From NCBI RefSeq assembly GCF_050920755.1, contig NZ_CP158480.1, positions 2,232,001 through 2,296,000 of the forward strand: 64,000 nucleotides of DNA, read 5' to 3'. A program made the position numbers and the translations under genes. Under the pieces are notes generated by a model. The model saw nothing but the letters and a program-made list of their open reading frames with translations, was not told where the DNA came from and did no database searches. Source of the stretch: Oligella sp050920755. Lineage in GTDB: Bacteria; Pseudomonadota; Gammaproteobacteria; Burkholderiales; Burkholderiaceae_B. Shown here in pieces: positions 62,378 to 64,000 of this stretch (its first letter is position 1; every line of letters starts with the position of its first letter).

Positions 62378-63517
62378 CTACTTAACTAAAAACTTTATTA
62401 AACGCTCAACGATTCGATCACTCGCCAAACCGTCACCATAAGGATTATGTGCGATACTCATGCGTTCATACTCCTCGTCATCGGTCAGTAATCGACTGAC
62501 TTCTTCATAAATTTTAATTCGGTCGGTACCCACCAATTTAACCGTACCTGCTTCTACCGCTTCCGGCCGCTCTGTAGTATTGCGCATAACTAATACAGGC
62601 TTACCAAGTGAAGGCGCTTCCTCCTGTATACCACCCGAGTCCGTTAAAATAATGGTAGATTGCCCCATTAAGTAAACAAATGGCAGATAATCCAAAGGCT
62701 CAATCAAATGAATATTGGAACTATGTGCTAATAATTTATTTACCGGTTCTCTGACATTAGGATTTAAATGCACCGGATACACAAAATCAACGTCAGGATA
62801 GGATTTCGCCAATTCCTTGATTGCCATACAAATCTGCTCAAAACCGGAACCGAAATTTTCACGACGGTGCCCGGTGACCAACACTAACTTAGCACCCTGT
62901 CGCAGGAATGAAAACTGCTCTGTAAACTGCTCTTTCAGTGCTTCATCCATCTCAATTTTATGCTTAACCCATAGCAAGGCATCAATGACCGTATTACCGG
63001 TAATCAGAATATGGTTTTTAGGCACGCCCTCTTTTAAAAGATTATCTTCAGATTGCTTAGTAGGTGCAAAATGCAAGCGTGCTAAAGCCCCTGTTAATTT
63101 ACGGTTCGCCTCTTCTGGCCATGGCGAGTATAAGTCATAGGTACGTAGACCCGCCTCCACATGAGCAACGGCGATTTGATTATAGAAAGCAGCCAAAGAC
63201 GCAGCAAAGGTAGTTGCCGTGTCACCATGTACAAGTACGATATCGGGACGATTTGCTTTCAGCACCTCGTCTAATTTGGTAATAATCTCTGAAGTAATAC
63301 CCGGCAAGGACTGTCCGGCCTTCATAATGTTCAGATCGTAATCCGGCTTGACACTAAACAAATTGAGCACTTGATCTAACATCTGACGGTGTTGTGCAGT
63401 CACACAAACAGTACACTCCACTCCTTCTCGCTGCTTAAGCTTCAGGACTAAGGGCGCCATCTTAATCGCTTCAGGACGTGTACCGAAAACGACCATGATC
63501 TTACATGTTGACTTCAT
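62378..63517 (-). CDS. wecB: UDP-N-acetylglucosamine 2-epimerase (non-hydrolysing)
   Basis: WecB interconverts UDP-GlcNAc and UDP-ManNAc. The 379-residue protein begins IMVVFGTRPEAIKMAPL, the family signature, and contains HVEAGLRTYDLYSPWPEEANR, VTGHRRENFG and LTDSGGIQEEAPSLGKPVLVMR. It precedes wecC by 50 bases. The enzyme's own sequence shows no disruption. Confidence 0.96.
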   Translation of the reverse strand: MKSTCKIMVVFGTRPEAIKMAPLVLKLKQREGVECTVCVTAQHRQMLDQVLNLFSVKPDYDLNIMKAGQSLPGITSEIITKLDEVLKANRPDIVLVHGDTATTFAASLAAFYNQIAVAHVEAGLRTYDLYSPWPEEANRKLTGALARLHFAPTKQSEDNLLKEGVPKNHILITGNTVIDALLWVKHKIEMDEALKEQFTEQFSFLRQGAKLVLVTGHRRENFGSGFEQICMAIKELAKSYPDVDFVYPVHLNPNVREPVNKLLAHSSNIHLIEPLDYLPFVYLMGQSTIILTDSGGIQEEAPSLGKPVLVMRNTTERPEAVEAGTVKLVGTDRIKIYEEVSRLLTDDEEYERMSIAHNPYGDGLASDRIVERLIKFLVK

Positions 63518-63624
63518 GAATTTCTCTCTAAGTTTGGTGTTCGTTGAAGCACTATATAAAGCAAGTTATATTATGCTACAAAAAACAACTCGTAAGTAAA
63601 ACAATTATTTTAACAAATCATAAA

Positions 63625-64000
63625 CTATGACTTACCTTGATACTTCTTAATTGCTTCATCCACATTTTCATAGGGTATGACCTGCCCATCTTGTACTAAT
63701 AAGGCAAAATCACACATACTTCGTACCTGACCCATACTATGTGAAACCAGTATCACCTTGGCACTTTCGATACGCTCCTTAAAAGCAGCCTCTGCCTTTT
63801 TTCTGAAGTGCGCATCACCGGTCGACATCGCCTCATCAATAAGATAGTAATCAAAATCAAAAGCCAAACTTAAACCGAATGCTACTCGGGAACGCATACC
63901 GGAGGAGAATGTCTTAACCGGTCGCTCAAAGTAGCGTCCGATTTCAGCAAAGTCCTCGACATATTTAACAATCTCACGTATCTGATCGTTATCTGCGCCA
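63625..64000 (-). CDS. kpsT: capsule ABC exporter ATPase KpsT (partial, 5' part outside window)
   Basis: The frame is open to the window edge. The end shows the ABC signature as SSGMRSRVAFG, Walker B as YYLIDEAMSTGD and the switch histidine in LVSHSMGQVRSMCD. The preceding GADNDQIREIVKYVEDFAEIGRYFERPVKTF fits KpsT/CtrD-type exporters. The protein ends EAIKKYQGKS. Together with a KpsM permease, it would drive capsule export across the inner membrane. The Walker A part is not visible here. Confidence 0.9.
   Translation of the reverse strand, partial: GADNDQIREIVKYVEDFAEIGRYFERPVKTFSSGMRSRVAFGLSLAFDFDYYLIDEAMSTGDAHFRKKAEAAFKERIESAKVILVSHSMGQVRSMCDFALLVQDGQVIPYENVDEAIKKYQGKS

Overview
The window looks like chromosomal DNA of a Gram-negative gammaproteobacterium of moderate GC. 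The evidence is the fab cluster with rpmF and yceD, the rpoE-rseA-rseB-mucD stress module, the lepA-lepB-rnc-era-recO run, rne divergent from rluC, and a Kps-type (ABC-transporter) capsule locus. I cannot name the genus. A lineage near Cardiobacteriales is only a guess, because no rRNA gene or diagnostic marker is present.

Layout. 1-4.4 kb: pepA, holC and an unknown protein with repeated DDFPIV-like motifs, then a BAX-inhibitor family membrane protein and a GDT1/UPF0016 Mn2+ exporter gene preceded by a yybP-ykoY riboswitch. 4.4-20.8 kb: a 16-kb run on the minus strand. In transcription order it is yceD, rpmF, plsX, fabH, fabD, fabG, acpP, fabF, a YgfX-like gene, rpoE, rseA, rseB (mucB), mucD, lepA, lepB, rnc, era, recO. 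It joins phospholipid and fatty acid synthesis, envelope stress control, signal peptide cleavage and ribosome/RNA maturation. 20.8-28.9 kb: maf and a tetrapyrrole-methylase family gene face an rluC-HAD-MsrQ-like operon, and rne follows with an 800-base upstream region. 29-34.4 kb: a succinyl-CoA:acetate CoA-transferase and a TAXI-type TRAP transporter set (binding protein, DUF1850, fused permease). 34.4-43.5 kb: a decayed patch with a P-loop remnant, then serS-yaaA, a cytochrome b561-like gene, class II fba, a nitrilase-family amidase, a YiiX-like gene, a DUF4878 lipoprotein and pbpC. 43.5-49.5 kb: a 1980-residue bacterial alpha-2-macroglobulin that forms a pair with pbpC.

49.5-64 kb is the accessory region: a capsule locus on the minus strand. 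From the right edge leftward it reads kpsT (cut by the window), wecB, wecC, two CgeB-like glycosyltransferase genes, an alpha/beta hydrolase, a third CgeB-like glycosyltransferase and kpsC. WecB and WecC would supply UDP-ManNAc and UDP-ManNAcA, KpsC would build the Kdo linker, and KpsT would energise export. Three complete insertion sequences interrupt it: IS3 family with 4-base target repeats, IS256 family, and IS5 family with 5-base target repeats. A relic of the IS256-type 3' end sits at the border with the alpha-2-macroglobulin gene. The glycosyltransferase block looks more AT-rich than the housekeeping part, which fits horizontal transfer.

The most unusual items are the DDFPIV-repeat protein next to holC, the family of FWNKED-motif glycosyltransferases with an adjoining hydrolase, the IS256 relic and intact copy bracketing part of the capsule locus, and several RNA-level structures: the riboswitch with a competing hairpin, and a hairpin that includes the ribosome binding site in the TRAP operon. 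I found no tRNA or rRNA gene, CRISPR array or prophage.
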